From: a virus
IMG/VR virus record: IMGVR_UViG_3300037674_001163
Coordinates: 1-22,231 of that record
DNA: 22,231 nt
Reading direction: 5' to 3' (one strand)
The position numbers and the translations under genes are program-made. The notes under the pieces are model-generated. The model was not told where the DNA came from. It saw only the letters and a list, made by a program, of their open reading frames with translations, and did no database searches. Positions 8,008 through 15,942 of this stretch are shown here, in pieces. Position 1 is the stretch's first letter. Each line of letters begins with the position of its first letter.

Positions 8008-9000
8008 ATGCATAAATTAGAATATCTTTGGTTGGATGGTAGTAGTCCAACACAGATTAGAAGTAAGACAAAAATAGTAAAAGAAATCGGTAAAAATGAA
8101 GAAGCTCCAATATGGGGATTCGATGGTAGTTCTACAAATCAAGCAGAAGGACATAATTCTGATTGTGTGTTGAAACCAGTAAGAGTTTATAAAAATCCAT
8201 TGGAAGCTTTCGACAATGGTTCAATAGTTTTATGTGAAGTGTGGAATGTAGATGATACACCACACCCAACAAATACAAGAAGAATGTTAGAAGAAACCAT
8301 TATAGATATAGAAGATGATATTGATGAATGGGTAGGTTTTGAACAAGAATATACCTTATATGAAAACAATAAACCATATGGATGGCCAGAAGTAGGAGAA
8401 CCACCACCACAAGGTGATTACTATTGTGGTAGAAACATTGGTGAAAACATTATGAAAGAACATACGGACTCTTGTATTTATGCAGGGGTGAATATATGTG
8501 GAACAAACGCAGAAGTGATGTTAGGGCAATGGGAATACCAAATCGGTGAAGGTGGTTCAATTCATATGAGTGATGATTTATGGGTTGCTCGTTGGTTAAT
8601 GGAAAGAATTTGTGAACAGAATAATTTATCAGTTTCATTGGATCCAAAACCAATAGAAGGTGATTGGAATGGTGCAGGTTGTCATACCAATTTTTCTACC
8701 AAGTATACGAGAGGACATGGTGGAGATGAATTTATATTTAAAGCTTGTATGGATTTAGAAAAGGTTCATAAAGAACATATGGAAGTTTATGGAAAAGGAA
8801 ACGAAAGACGATTAACAGGACTACACGAAACTCAAGCAATAGATACATTCAGTTGGGGAGTTTCAGATAGAGGAGCATCCATTCGTATTCCTTGGCAAGT
8901 AGATAAAGATAAATGTGGTTATTTAGAAGATAGAAGACCATCATCAAACTGTGATCCTTATATTGTTTCACAAAAATTAGTTGAAACTATTTGTAAATAA
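8008..9000 (+). CDS. Glutamine synthetase, type II (eukaryotic-type)
   Basis: Makes glutamine from glutamate, ammonia and ATP in the cytoplasm. Length (330) is that of GSII enzymes (rhizobial GlnII is about this size) and not the ~470 of bacterial GSI. Seen motifs: W-G-F-D-G-S-S-T at 36-43, metal-binding F-E-Q-E-Y at 111-115, G-T-N-A-E-V at 165-170 and G-Q-W-E-Y at 173-177, D-W-N-G-A-G-C-H-T-N at 219-228, R-L-T-G-L-H-E at 268-274, and Y-L-E-D-R-R-P-S-S-N at 305-314. All metal and substrate positions I can place are kept, so it should be active. GSII lacks the GSI adenylylation control, so a phage copy could escape host nitrogen regulation. Glutamine feeds purine and CTP synthesis, which fits its place beside RNR. 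The SD lies in a hairpin loop. Confidence 0.92.
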   Translation: MHKLEYLWLDGSSPTQIRSKTKIVKEIGKNEEAPIWGFDGSSTNQAEGHNSDCVLKPVRVYKNPLEAFDNGSIVLCEVWNVDDTPHPTNTRRMLEETIIDIEDDIDEWVGFEQEYTLYENNKPYGWPEVGEPPPQGDYYCGRNIGENIMKEHTDSCIYAGVNICGTNAEVMLGQWEYQIGEGGSIHMSDDLWVARWLMERICEQNNLSVSLDPKPIEGDWNGAGCHTNFSTKYTRGHGGDEFIFKACMDLEKVHKEHMEVYGKGNERRLTGLHETQAIDTFSWGVSDRGASIRIPWQVDKDKCGYLEDRRPSSNCDPYIVSQKLVETICK

Positions 9001-9003
9001 GGC

Positions 9004-9032
9004 TTGACTATTATAAAAAAAAGTGTTATATT
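9004..9032 (+). promoter_or_regulatory. Sigma70-like promoter for the DNA polymerase gene
   Basis: TTGACT (9004-9009), a 17-base spacer, and TATATT (9027-9032), in the 61-base gap between glutamine synthetase and polymerase. Each hexamer is one mismatch from, or close to, the bacterial consensus (TTGACA, TATAAT), and spacing is ideal. The predicted transcript starts near 9039, just ahead of the SD at 9048. Confidence 0.7.
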
Positions 9033-9047
9033 AAGAGACATTAAATT

Positions 9048-9051
9048 GGAG
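9048..9051 (+). promoter_or_regulatory. Ribosome binding site supporting the TTG start of DNA polymerase
   Basis: GGAG ten bases before TTG 9062. The alternative first ATG (residue 9, 9086) has no SD, and the extra residues M-Y-Q-S-I-Y-F-E look like a normal N-terminus for this polymerase group. Confidence 0.55.
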
Positions 9052-9061
9052 AATTACATAG

Positions 9062-11560
9062 TTGTATCAATCAATATATTTTGAAATGAGAAAGCAGAAA
9101 ATTCATCTGTGGGATGATAAAAGGGGTTATTTAGTAATCCCATATAAAAAATACGCTTATATAAAAAATTCAACAGGACAACACTTTACACTTGATGGTG
9201 ATAAAGTTAAAAAGATTTTCCAATGGGAAGATAACACTCCTGGTTTACACGAAAGTGATGTACCACAAACTACAAGATTTTTAGTTGACCAATATATGGA
9301 TTCAGATGAACCATCCATTGGAAATAGAAAAGTATTTTTTGATATTGAGGTAGAGGTTACAGAGGGATTTCCTGATCCAATGAAAGCTCCAAATAAAATA
9401 ACTTCAATTTCATTATATGACGAGATAACTAAGACATATTTTGCGTATGTGTTGGATGAGAAAAAACAAATTCAGAATTATACAAAAGATAATCAGATAG
9501 TTGAGTTTTATATTACAGAGTATGAAATGTTAACTTCATTTTATAGAAAATATTCGGAAATACAACCAACAATATTAAGTGGGTGGAATAGTGATAGTTT
9601 TGATATTCCTTATTTATATAATCGTTCAGTAAGAGTATTGGGTAAAGATGTAGCAACTATGTTATCACCAATTGGACAAATTTTTTATAGTGAATACAAG
9701 AAAAAGTATACTATTGCTGGTGTTAATCAAATGGATTATTTACATTTATATAGAAAGTTCTCACCCATCCAACAATCAAGTTATCGTTTAGATTACATTG
9801 GTGAAAAAGAAGTTGGTATGAAAAAAATTGAATATGAAGGAACTCTTAATGATTTATATGATAAAGATTTACAGAAGTTTGTAAATTATAATATTCGAGA
9901 TGTTCAAATACTCGTGGAATTAGATGAAAAATTGGATTTCATTGATATTGCTCGTGGTATAGCTCATATTGGTCATGTACCATATGAAGATGTGTTTATG
10001 AGTTCAAGATATTTAGAGGGAGCTATCTTAGTATATCTGAAAAAGATTGGTGTGGTGGCACCCAATAAACCACCAAGACCTAAAAAGATTGAAGATAAAT
10101 TTGCAGGTGCTTATGTACAATCACCACAACGAGGTAGACACGAGTGGGTATTTGATTTAGATATTACATCAATGTATCCAAGTGTTATTCGTAGTTTAAA
10201 CATTTCACCAGAAACCAAGATTGGTAAGGTTGAAGAGTGGGATGCAAATAATTATATAAAAAAATCTCATAAACAAACATATCAAGTTAAAAATAGGAAT
10301 GGAAAAGAGGTTGGTAAATTATCTGAAATAGAATTAAAAGATTATTTAGAAAGTCAAAAAATAAGTATATCAAGTAATGGTATAATGTATCGTACAGATA
10401 GACAAGGATTGATTCCAGCACTATTAACAAAGTGGTTTAATGAACGAGTAGAGATGAGAAAACTTGTAAAGAAGTTTCATGAACAAGGTGATACTAAAAA
10501 ACAAGAATACTTTGATAGACGACAATATCTACAGAAGATTCTATTAAACTCATTATATGGTGTATTGGGTTTACCAGTATTTAGATTTTATGATATTGAT
10601 AATGCTGAAGCAACCACACTTACAGGTCAATCATTGATTAAGTTCAGTAAGAAGATTACTAACCACTTTTATAATAAAGAGTTAGGTACAGATAAGGATT
10701 ATGTTATCTATATTGATACAGATTCTATTTTCGCATCCGCAGTACCATTGATTGAACATAGATTTCCAAATGAGAAACTATCTGAAACAATGATGACACA
10801 ACGAATTATGGAAGTGTGTGGTGAAGTACAAGACTATTTGAATCAAAGTTATGATTTCTTTTCTAAGAAGTTTCTTAATGTTGATAAACACGAGTTTGAT
10901 ATCAAACAAGAAGTTATTGCTAAAACAGCATTGTTTATTGTTAAGAAAAGATATGGATTAAATATTATTAATGATGCTGGTAGAAAAGTGAATAAGATAC
11001 AAGTAAAAGGATTAGATACAGTTCGTAGTAATTTTGCAGTAGCTATGAAAGACTTATTAAGTAAAGTTTTAGAAGATATATTGGCAAAAGTACCAAAAGA
11101 AAAAATTGATGAGAGAATATCAATATTCAAAAGAAATATGCACAATCTATCTTATGATGTAATGGCAAATCCTATCGGTGTAAAGGGTATTGGTAAGTAT
11201 ATTGAAAGAGATGAAGAGAGTTCATTTGCTAAATACAAGAAAGGTGCTCCTGTTCATGTTAAGGCGGCTATAAATTACAATTCATTATTAGATTATTGGT
11301 ACGAGGGTAGAAAATATGAAAAGATATCCAACGGAACAAAGATACGATGGGTTTATTTAAAAGATAATGAGTTTGGATTTGATACCATAGCTTATAAGGG
11401 GTATGAAGACCCAAAAGAAATTTTAGATTTAATCAAAAATAAGATAGATAGTAGTAGAATGTTCGAGCAGGCTATGAGTAAAAAACTTGGTATGTTCTAT
11501 GAAAGTATGGGTTGGGAAGCAGTAGTTGACAAACAACAATCTATTGAAAGATTTTTTTGA
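9062..11560 (+). CDS. Family B DNA polymerase with proofreading, T4 gp43-like
   Basis: The replicative polymerase, 832 residues (T4 gp43 is about 900). Exonuclease motifs: Exo I F-D-I-E-V-E with D94 and E96, Exo II N176 to D181 (W-N-S-D-S-F-D), Exo III Y276 to D280. Polymerase motifs: A D-I-T-S-M-Y-P-S at 367-374, B K-I-L-L-N-S-L-Y-G at 492-500, C I-D-T-D-S at 551-555. All catalytic acidic residues are present for both activities, and no intein interrupts motifs A to C. The last eight residues, Q-Q-S-I-E-R-F-F, form a textbook PIP-box, so the tail should dock on the clamp encoded just downstream. Start is TTG with a GGAG; a sigma70-like promoter precedes the gene. It stands alone between two promoters, so it can be expressed separately from the clamp genes. 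Confidence 0.95.
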   Translation: MYQSIYFEMRKQKIHLWDDKRGYLVIPYKKYAYIKNSTGQHFTLDGDKVKKIFQWEDNTPGLHESDVPQTTRFLVDQYMDSDEPSIGNRKVFFDIEVEVTEGFPDPMKAPNKITSISLYDEITKTYFAYVLDEKKQIQNYTKDNQIVEFYITEYEMLTSFYRKYSEIQPTILSGWNSDSFDIPYLYNRSVRVLGKDVATMLSPIGQIFYSEYKKKYTIAGVNQMDYLHLYRKFSPIQQSSYRLDYIGEKEVGMKKIEYEGTLNDLYDKDLQKFVNYNIRDVQILVELDEKLDFIDIARGIAHIGHVPYEDVFMSSRYLEGAILVYLKKIGVVAPNKPPRPKKIEDKFAGAYVQSPQRGRHEWVFDLDITSMYPSVIRSLNISPETKIGKVEEWDANNYIKKSHKQTYQVKNRNGKEVGKLSEIELKDYLESQKISISSNGIMYRTDRQGLIPALLTKWFNERVEMRKLVKKFHEQGDTKKQEYFDRRQYLQKILLNSLYGVLGLPVFRFYDIDNAEATTLTGQSLIKFSKKITNHFYNKELGTDKDYVIYIDTDSIFASAVPLIEHRFPNEKLSETMMTQRIMEVCGEVQDYLNQSYDFFSKKFLNVDKHEFDIKQEVIAKTALFIVKKRYGLNIINDAGRKVNKIQVKGLDTVRSNFAVAMKDLLSKVLEDILAKVPKEKIDERISIFKRNMHNLSYDVMANPIGVKGIGKYIERDEESSFAKYKKGAPVHVKAAINYNSLLDYWYEGRKYEKISNGTKIRWVYLKDNEFGFDTIAYKGYEDPKEILDLIKNKIDSSRMFEQAMSKKLGMFYESMGWEAVVDKQQSIERFF

Positions 11561-11562
11561 TT

Positions 11563-11591
11563 TTGAACAATCTTATATATATGTATATATA
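11563..11591 (+). promoter_or_regulatory. Sigma70-like promoter for the clamp operon
   Basis: TTGAAC (11563-11568), 17 bases, TATATA (11586-11591), directly after the polymerase stop. The sequence around it is a run of alternating TA. An AAGGAA SD (11605-11610) and the clamp ATG follow. The match is good but less exact than at 9004-9032. Confidence 0.55.
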
Positions 11592-11619
11592 GGAACAATA
11601 ATACAAGGAACAAACGGTT

Positions 11620-12351
11620 ATGAATAAAACACAACTAATTAGGTATATTAACAAATATGCACTTGGTGGAGAAATTAAATCTGTTAAGTGGATTAGTGAT
11701 GGAAAAAAACTATCAACAAGGTTTATCTCAGGTGATAAATCAGTTGTTGGTTCGGTAGTAGTAGATAAATTCTCTGGAGTAGATGCATCAGAATTAGGAG
11801 TCTATAATACACCACAACTTTTAGCATTATTATCAGTTTTAAGTGATGATGTAGAGTTTAAATTAACATCTTCGGGTGATAAGTTTATTAGTATTGACAT
11901 GAAAGACACTAAATATAATACTACTTCAAAGTATATGTTAAGTGATTTAAGTGTAATACCAACACCACCAGCGTTGAAAAACTTACCAAGTGAATTTGAT
12001 TTAGATATTAAAGTAAATTCTTACTTTATAAATACATTCATTATGGGTAAGGGTGCTCTTACAGATAGTGAATCTTTTACAATAATAACAAAAGATGGAA
12101 AGGTTAGTGTTGTTATAGGTTATAGTAATGTTGCAAGTAATCGTATTACAATTCCAGTTGAAGTTGAAGAATATACAGAAATTGAACCAATCTCATTTAA
12201 TGCTAATATGTTTTCAAATATATTGAGTGCAAATAAAGAGTGTACAGGTGCTTCTCTAAAGATTAGTAAAGCAGGTTTGAGTAAAATAAACTTTAATGTG
12301 GATGAATACAAATCAGAATATTATTTGGTAGCAACACAACAAGTTAGCTAA
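11620..12351 (+). CDS. Sliding clamp, T4 gp45/PCNA-like
   Basis: A 243-residue DNA polymerase processivity clamp (T4 gp45 is 228). Sequence identity in clamps is low, so the call rests on the beta-rich pattern, the segment V-Y-N-T-P-Q-L-L-A-L-L-S-V-L (about residues 81-94, typical of gp45-like clamps), no catalytic motif, length, and position immediately before a clamp loader gene and after the polymerase. It would form a trimeric ring around DNA and bind the PIP-box at the polymerase C-terminus. The SD AAGGAA is nine bases before ATG. Its stop shares one base with the next ATG (TAATG), coupling it to the second methyltransferase. Confidence 0.82.
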   Translation: MNKTQLIRYINKYALGGEIKSVKWISDGKKLSTRFISGDKSVVGSVVVDKFSGVDASELGVYNTPQLLALLSVLSDDVEFKLTSSGDKFISIDMKDTKYNTTSKYMLSDLSVIPTPPALKNLPSEFDLDIKVNSYFINTFIMGKGALTDSESFTIITKDGKVSVVIGYSNVASNRITIPVEVEEYTEIEPISFNANMFSNILSANKECTGASLKISKAGLSKINFNVDEYKSEYYLVATQQVS

Positions 12352-13580
12352 TGTACCTATCTTACTTTGATAAGTTCTATGATATGGAGCCTTATCTTTC
12401 AATAGAAGAGAAAGAATGGGAATACATAAAGAACACCTTTGAAAAACAAGATGTACGAGAAAGTCTTGCAAAAGTTGCAATGACATATCCACCACCATAC
12501 ATGAACATTTCAGAAAATGGAGCATACAAAGAGTTACAGAAACTTAAAGGTATGAGACATAATGATTTATTGGTAGATGGTGAGTGGTTTGCACGAGAGG
12601 GTACAAAGTATCGTTATGATTTAACATTCGAAGGTAAACAACAATACTTTAAACGAATCAATACAGGTAACGCTTCAAGTAATTACTTTCAACAAGAAAA
12701 TCGATGGAGTGTGGATGGAACAATAGCACCAGGACCAATTAGAACTTGGGGTAGTTATAAGTTTATGACTACATTAATGGGTGCCGCATATACTTTAAAA
12801 CTTCCCAAAATAAATAAGGGTGCTCTTAGAGTTATGATAAGTTTGAGAAAGTACATTTGTTCACAGTTTAAACCAAATGTGGCAAAAGTACTATACGATA
12901 AGTTAGGTAGTGAAAACATATTAGATTTTAGTGCAGGTTGGGGTGATAGATTAGCAGGATTCTATGGTAGTGAAAGTGGTAAGTATTATCTTGGAATAGA
13001 TCCAAGAAAAGAAAACCATCCTATCTACAGAGAACAAAAAGAGTTCTATGAAAAACATAGAAATATGTTTTTTGAAGTCGATAAGGATTGTGAATTTATT
13101 GAATCCCCCGCAGAGGATGTGGACTTTAAAGTGTATGAAAATATGTTTGATACCGTATTTACATCACCACCATATTTTTCAGTAGAAAGATATAGTTATG
13201 AAGATACTCAAAGTTGGGTACGATATAAAGAAATAGATGATTGGAATAAAAACTTTTTACAGAAAACTATTGAAAATTTATGGGTTTCTATTAAGAGTGG
13301 TGGATATTTATTAGTGAATATTGCTGATGTATTTGCTAGAACTGGAACACAAAGAAATATGGTAGAGATTTGTAATCCTATGAATGATTTTTTATCAACA
13401 TTTAGTGATTCAGAGTATCAAGGTTGTATTGGAATGGAAATGGCTAAACGACCAAATAGTGGTGGAGCAGGAATGGCAAGAGCATCAGATGAAAGGTTTC
13501 ATGGCTCTACGATTAAGAAGGCAGAAGAAACCAAAGATAAAAGATTTTGTGAACCAATTTGGATTTGGAAAAAGTTATAA
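12351..13580 (+). CDS. DNA methyltransferase of TSPPY type (copy 2)
   Basis: A 409-residue AdoMet-dependent enzyme paralogous in layout to the one at 380-1513. Motif I is D-F-S-A-G-W-G-D-R at 192-200, and motif IV is T-S-P-P-Y-F at 271-276. The end (C-E-P-I-W-I-W-K-K) parallels E-P-I-F-V-F-K-K of copy 1. The stretch before motif I also aligns loosely (F-K-P-N-V-A-K here, F-R-P-T-A-A-K there). The SPPY form suggests N4-cytosine methylation, but base and site are not proven. It has no SD of its own: it starts on the clamp stop (TAATG) and ends on the clamp loader start (TAATG), so translation of all three should be tied. This place inside the replisome operon suggests methylation of newly made phage DNA, an inference. 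Confidence 0.8.
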   Translation: MYLSYFDKFYDMEPYLSIEEKEWEYIKNTFEKQDVRESLAKVAMTYPPPYMNISENGAYKELQKLKGMRHNDLLVDGEWFAREGTKYRYDLTFEGKQQYFKRINTGNASSNYFQQENRWSVDGTIAPGPIRTWGSYKFMTTLMGAAYTLKLPKINKGALRVMISLRKYICSQFKPNVAKVLYDKLGSENILDFSAGWGDRLAGFYGSESGKYYLGIDPRKENHPIYREQKEFYEKHRNMFFEVDKDCEFIESPAEDVDFKVYENMFDTVFTSPPYFSVERYSYEDTQSWVRYKEIDDWNKNFLQKTIENLWVSIKSGGYLLVNIADVFARTGTQRNMVEICNPMNDFLSTFSDSEYQGCIGMEMAKRPNSGGAGMARASDERFHGSTIKKAEETKDKRFCEPIWIWKKL

Positions 13581-14503
13581 TGGAAGAAATTAAAAATAGT
13601 TTATGGGTAGAAAAGTATCGGCCTTCAAACCTTGACACTTACATTGGAAATGAACATCTAAAGAGTAAGGTTAAGGTTTATCTGGAGAGTGGCGACTTAC
13701 CACATCTTTTACTGTACGGAAGAGCTGGTACAGGTAAGACCACTCTCGCAAAACTACTTGTTAATAATATAGATTGTGATTATCTATATATTAATGCATC
13801 AGATGAGAATAGTGTAGAGATAGTTAGAGATAAAGTAAAGAACTTTGCCTCAACACTTGGGTTTGCAGAGATGAAGATTATCATTTTAGATGAGTGTGAT
13901 TACATCACACCAAATGCACAGGCAGCACTTCGTAACTTGATGGAAACATTTAGTAAACATTGTAGATTCATTCTAACCTGCAATTTCGTAGAGAGAGTTA
14001 TAGACCCAATTCAATCGAGATGTCAATCTTTTCAAATTATACCACCAGATAGGAAACAAGTTGCACTTCATGTTTCAAATATTTTACAGAATGAAAAGGT
14101 GGATGCAACAGTAGATGACATTGTAACGATAGTTAATGGTGGTTATCCAGATATAAGAAGAGTTATAAATTCTATACAACGACAAGTTGTAAATGGTAAA
14201 CTTGTTATTGATGAGGGAATGGCAATACAGAATGACTACAAGAACCAAGTATTAGATATTTTAAAAACACAAGATAAAAAGAATTCGTTTAAAAACATTA
14301 GACAAGTATTGGCAGATTCCAAAATAACAGACTTTAGTGATTTATTTAGATTACTATTTGACACAGTAGATGATTGGGGTAGAGGTCATGTTGCAGAATG
14401 TATTTTAACATTAAGTCAATATCAACAAAGTGATGCTATAGTAGTGGATAAAGAGATTAATATTATGGCTATGTTCGTTGAGGTAATTGGAAAAATAAAA
14501 TGA
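13580..14503 (+). CDS. Clamp loader ATPase large subunit, T4 gp44/RFC-like
   Basis: A 307-residue AAA+ ATPase that opens the sliding clamp and loads it at primer ends. It opens with W-V-E-K-Y-R-P (9-15), the RFC-family signature. Walker A is G-R-A-G-T-G-K-T-T at 47-55, Walker B I-I-L-D-E-C-D at 101-107, the arginine-finger S-R-C at 146-148, and sensor 2-like P-D-I-R-R at 190-194. Length matches T4 gp44 (about 319). The frame is open seven codons upstream (TTG 13559), but ATG 13580 makes a TAATG junction with the methyltransferase stop and puts W-V-E-K-Y-R-P at its usual place, so I chose it. No gp62-like partner gene follows. Instead a radical SAM gene overlaps its stop as ATGA. Confidence 0.92.
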   Translation: MEEIKNSLWVEKYRPSNLDTYIGNEHLKSKVKVYLESGDLPHLLLYGRAGTGKTTLAKLLVNNIDCDYLYINASDENSVEIVRDKVKNFASTLGFAEMKIIILDECDYITPNAQAALRNLMETFSKHCRFILTCNFVERVIDPIQSRCQSFQIIPPDRKQVALHVSNILQNEKVDATVDDIVTIVNGGYPDIRRVINSIQRQVVNGKLVIDEGMAIQNDYKNQVLDILKTQDKKNSFKNIRQVLADSKITDFSDLFRLLFDTVDDWGRGHVAECILTLSQYQQSDAIVVDKEINIMAMFVEVIGKIK

Positions 14504-15657
14504 GAAAAGGATTTTGTGTAGCTCCATTCAGGAATGCAGAATTCTTTCATGATGGAAAAGTATGGCAATGTGTTTCAGGTGGATGGAGTGAGGAAGAAAA
14601 AAGATGGGTTAATGCATGGATAACTTGTGGCCCTTCTGGAAATTCTTTAGAAGATGAATGGGATGATATTTGGAATGGTGAAGTTGCACAAAAATTAAGA
14701 CAATCAATGCATGATGGTGATTTTAAGTATTGTGATTCAACTGAATGTGGATTTTTAAATCGATGGTATAATGAAGATGTAGATGAAACCATATATGATA
14801 ATGGATATTTTCCAATTTATGATGAGAGTACTTTTCATAAATTATGGAATGCAAAAGAAATAAATCCTAATGGTGAAGAGAAGTGGAAGAAAATTATATC
14901 TGAAAAGATGGTAAAGTTGCCGTGGGGTCCAGAATGTGTTATATTTTCACATGATAGAAGTTGTAATTTGAAATGTCCAAGTTGTAGATTAGATTATATA
15001 CAGACAACGGGAAAAGAAAGAGAGAACTCAGAGAAAATACAAAAGGTAATATTGTGTGATGCTATGGATGACGCAAATGAACTTTATATTACTGCAAGTG
15101 GAGATGGATTCGGTGGAGAGTTTTGGAGAAATCTTTTAAAGTCTATTAATATGGAAAAATATCCCGATACACGAAATTTACATTTACATACAAATGCAAA
15201 TGGGTGGACTAAAAAGATGTGGAATAGTTTAAGTAATTTACATGATATACCACGAATAACTGCTGAAATTAGTATTGATGCGTGTACTGAAGAAACTTAT
15301 AATAAAATTAGAGTAGGTGGTAAGTGGAAAACATTACATAAGAATTTACATTTTATATTTACAGAAATACCAAATTTAGATTTTGTACGAATGACATTTG
15401 TAGTACAAGATAATAATTATAAAGAAATGGTAGGGTTTATAAAGATGTCAGATTATTTTCAGAAATTAAATAATATGAGAACGGAAGTTAATTTTATACA
15501 TATAAATAATTGGGGAACTTTTACAGAAAATGTTTGGAAAACAAAAAATATAAATAATAAAAGCCATTCAGAATATAAAGATTTTATAAGTGAAATAGAA
15601 AATGTAAAATCTTTACGAAATAAATATAAAAATTTAGAAATATACACAAATATATAA
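14500..15657 (+). CDS. Radical SAM protein with N-terminal SPASM-like region
   Basis: A 385-residue predicted radical enzyme. The radical SAM cluster motif is C-N-L-K-C-P-S-C (C155, C159, C162), followed by a glycine-rich S-G-D-G-F-G-G (200-206) expected near the SAM site. Ahead of it, residues 1-90 carry C6, C24, C43, C78 and C83 in a pattern like SPASM/Twitch auxiliary cluster domains (A-P-F, then D-G-K-V-W-Q-C, then D-I-W-N, then Y-C-D). SPASM normally sits at the C-terminus, so this order is unusual. SPASM enzymes modify peptides or sugars; the substrate here is unknown. It starts by ATGA overlap with the clamp loader but looks like the first gene of a different functional cassette. The 3' part is clearly more AT-rich than the replication genes. 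Confidence 0.78.
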   Translation: MRKGFCVAPFRNAEFFHDGKVWQCVSGGWSEEEKRWVNAWITCGPSGNSLEDEWDDIWNGEVAQKLRQSMHDGDFKYCDSTECGFLNRWYNEDVDETIYDNGYFPIYDESTFHKLWNAKEINPNGEEKWKKIISEKMVKLPWGPECVIFSHDRSCNLKCPSCRLDYIQTTGKERENSEKIQKVILCDAMDDANELYITASGDGFGGEFWRNLLKSINMEKYPDTRNLHLHTNANGWTKKMWNSLSNLHDIPRITAEISIDACTEETYNKIRVGGKWKTLHKNLHFIFTEIPNLDFVRMTFVVQDNNYKEMVGFIKMSDYFQKLNNMRTEVNFIHINNWGTFTENVWKTKNINNKSHSEYKDFISEIENVKSLRNKYKNLEIYTNI

Positions 15658-15667
15658 AGGAGATAAA

Positions 15668-15940
15668 ATGAGTACAAAACCACAAAGACAGTTTCAAAAA
15701 CCACCACAAGCACAACCACAGGTAGATTTATCGAAAGCAGATACCGTAAGGTGTGATGATCCTGAATGTAATAATGTGTTGTTTATACAATCCACGATAA
15801 TAAAAAGATTATCAGCAATTGTATCACCAACAGGAAAAGAAGCATTAGTACCGATTGATGTTTATAGTTGTGGAAATTGTGGAAAAGTTCCAAAGACAAT
15901 GTTACAAGGAACTGGTTTAGATTTAGATAGTGATACATAA
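15668..15940 (+). CDS. Small zinc-ribbon protein
   Basis: A 90-residue protein with two cysteine pairs, C29-x4-C34 and C68-x2-C71, spaced as in a zinc ribbon. The first 20 residues are Gln/Pro-rich and probably disordered, and the tail is acidic. AAAGGAG (15656-15662) gives a strong SD five bases before ATG. Zinc ribbons in phages often join transcription or assembly complexes, but no specific family is recognised here. Because it has its own strong SD, it may be made in larger amounts than its neighbours. Confidence 0.68.
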   Translation: MSTKPQRQFQKPPQAQPQVDLSKADTVRCDDPECNNVLFIQSTIIKRLSAIVSPTGKEALVPIDVYSCGNCGKVPKTMLQGTGLDLDSDT

Positions 15941-15942
15941 TT

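Noticed and set aside
13384-13593. A 69-codon + strand frame overlapping methyltransferase 2 and the clamp loader
   Set aside because: It is an out-of-frame shadow across the junction of two well-supported genes.
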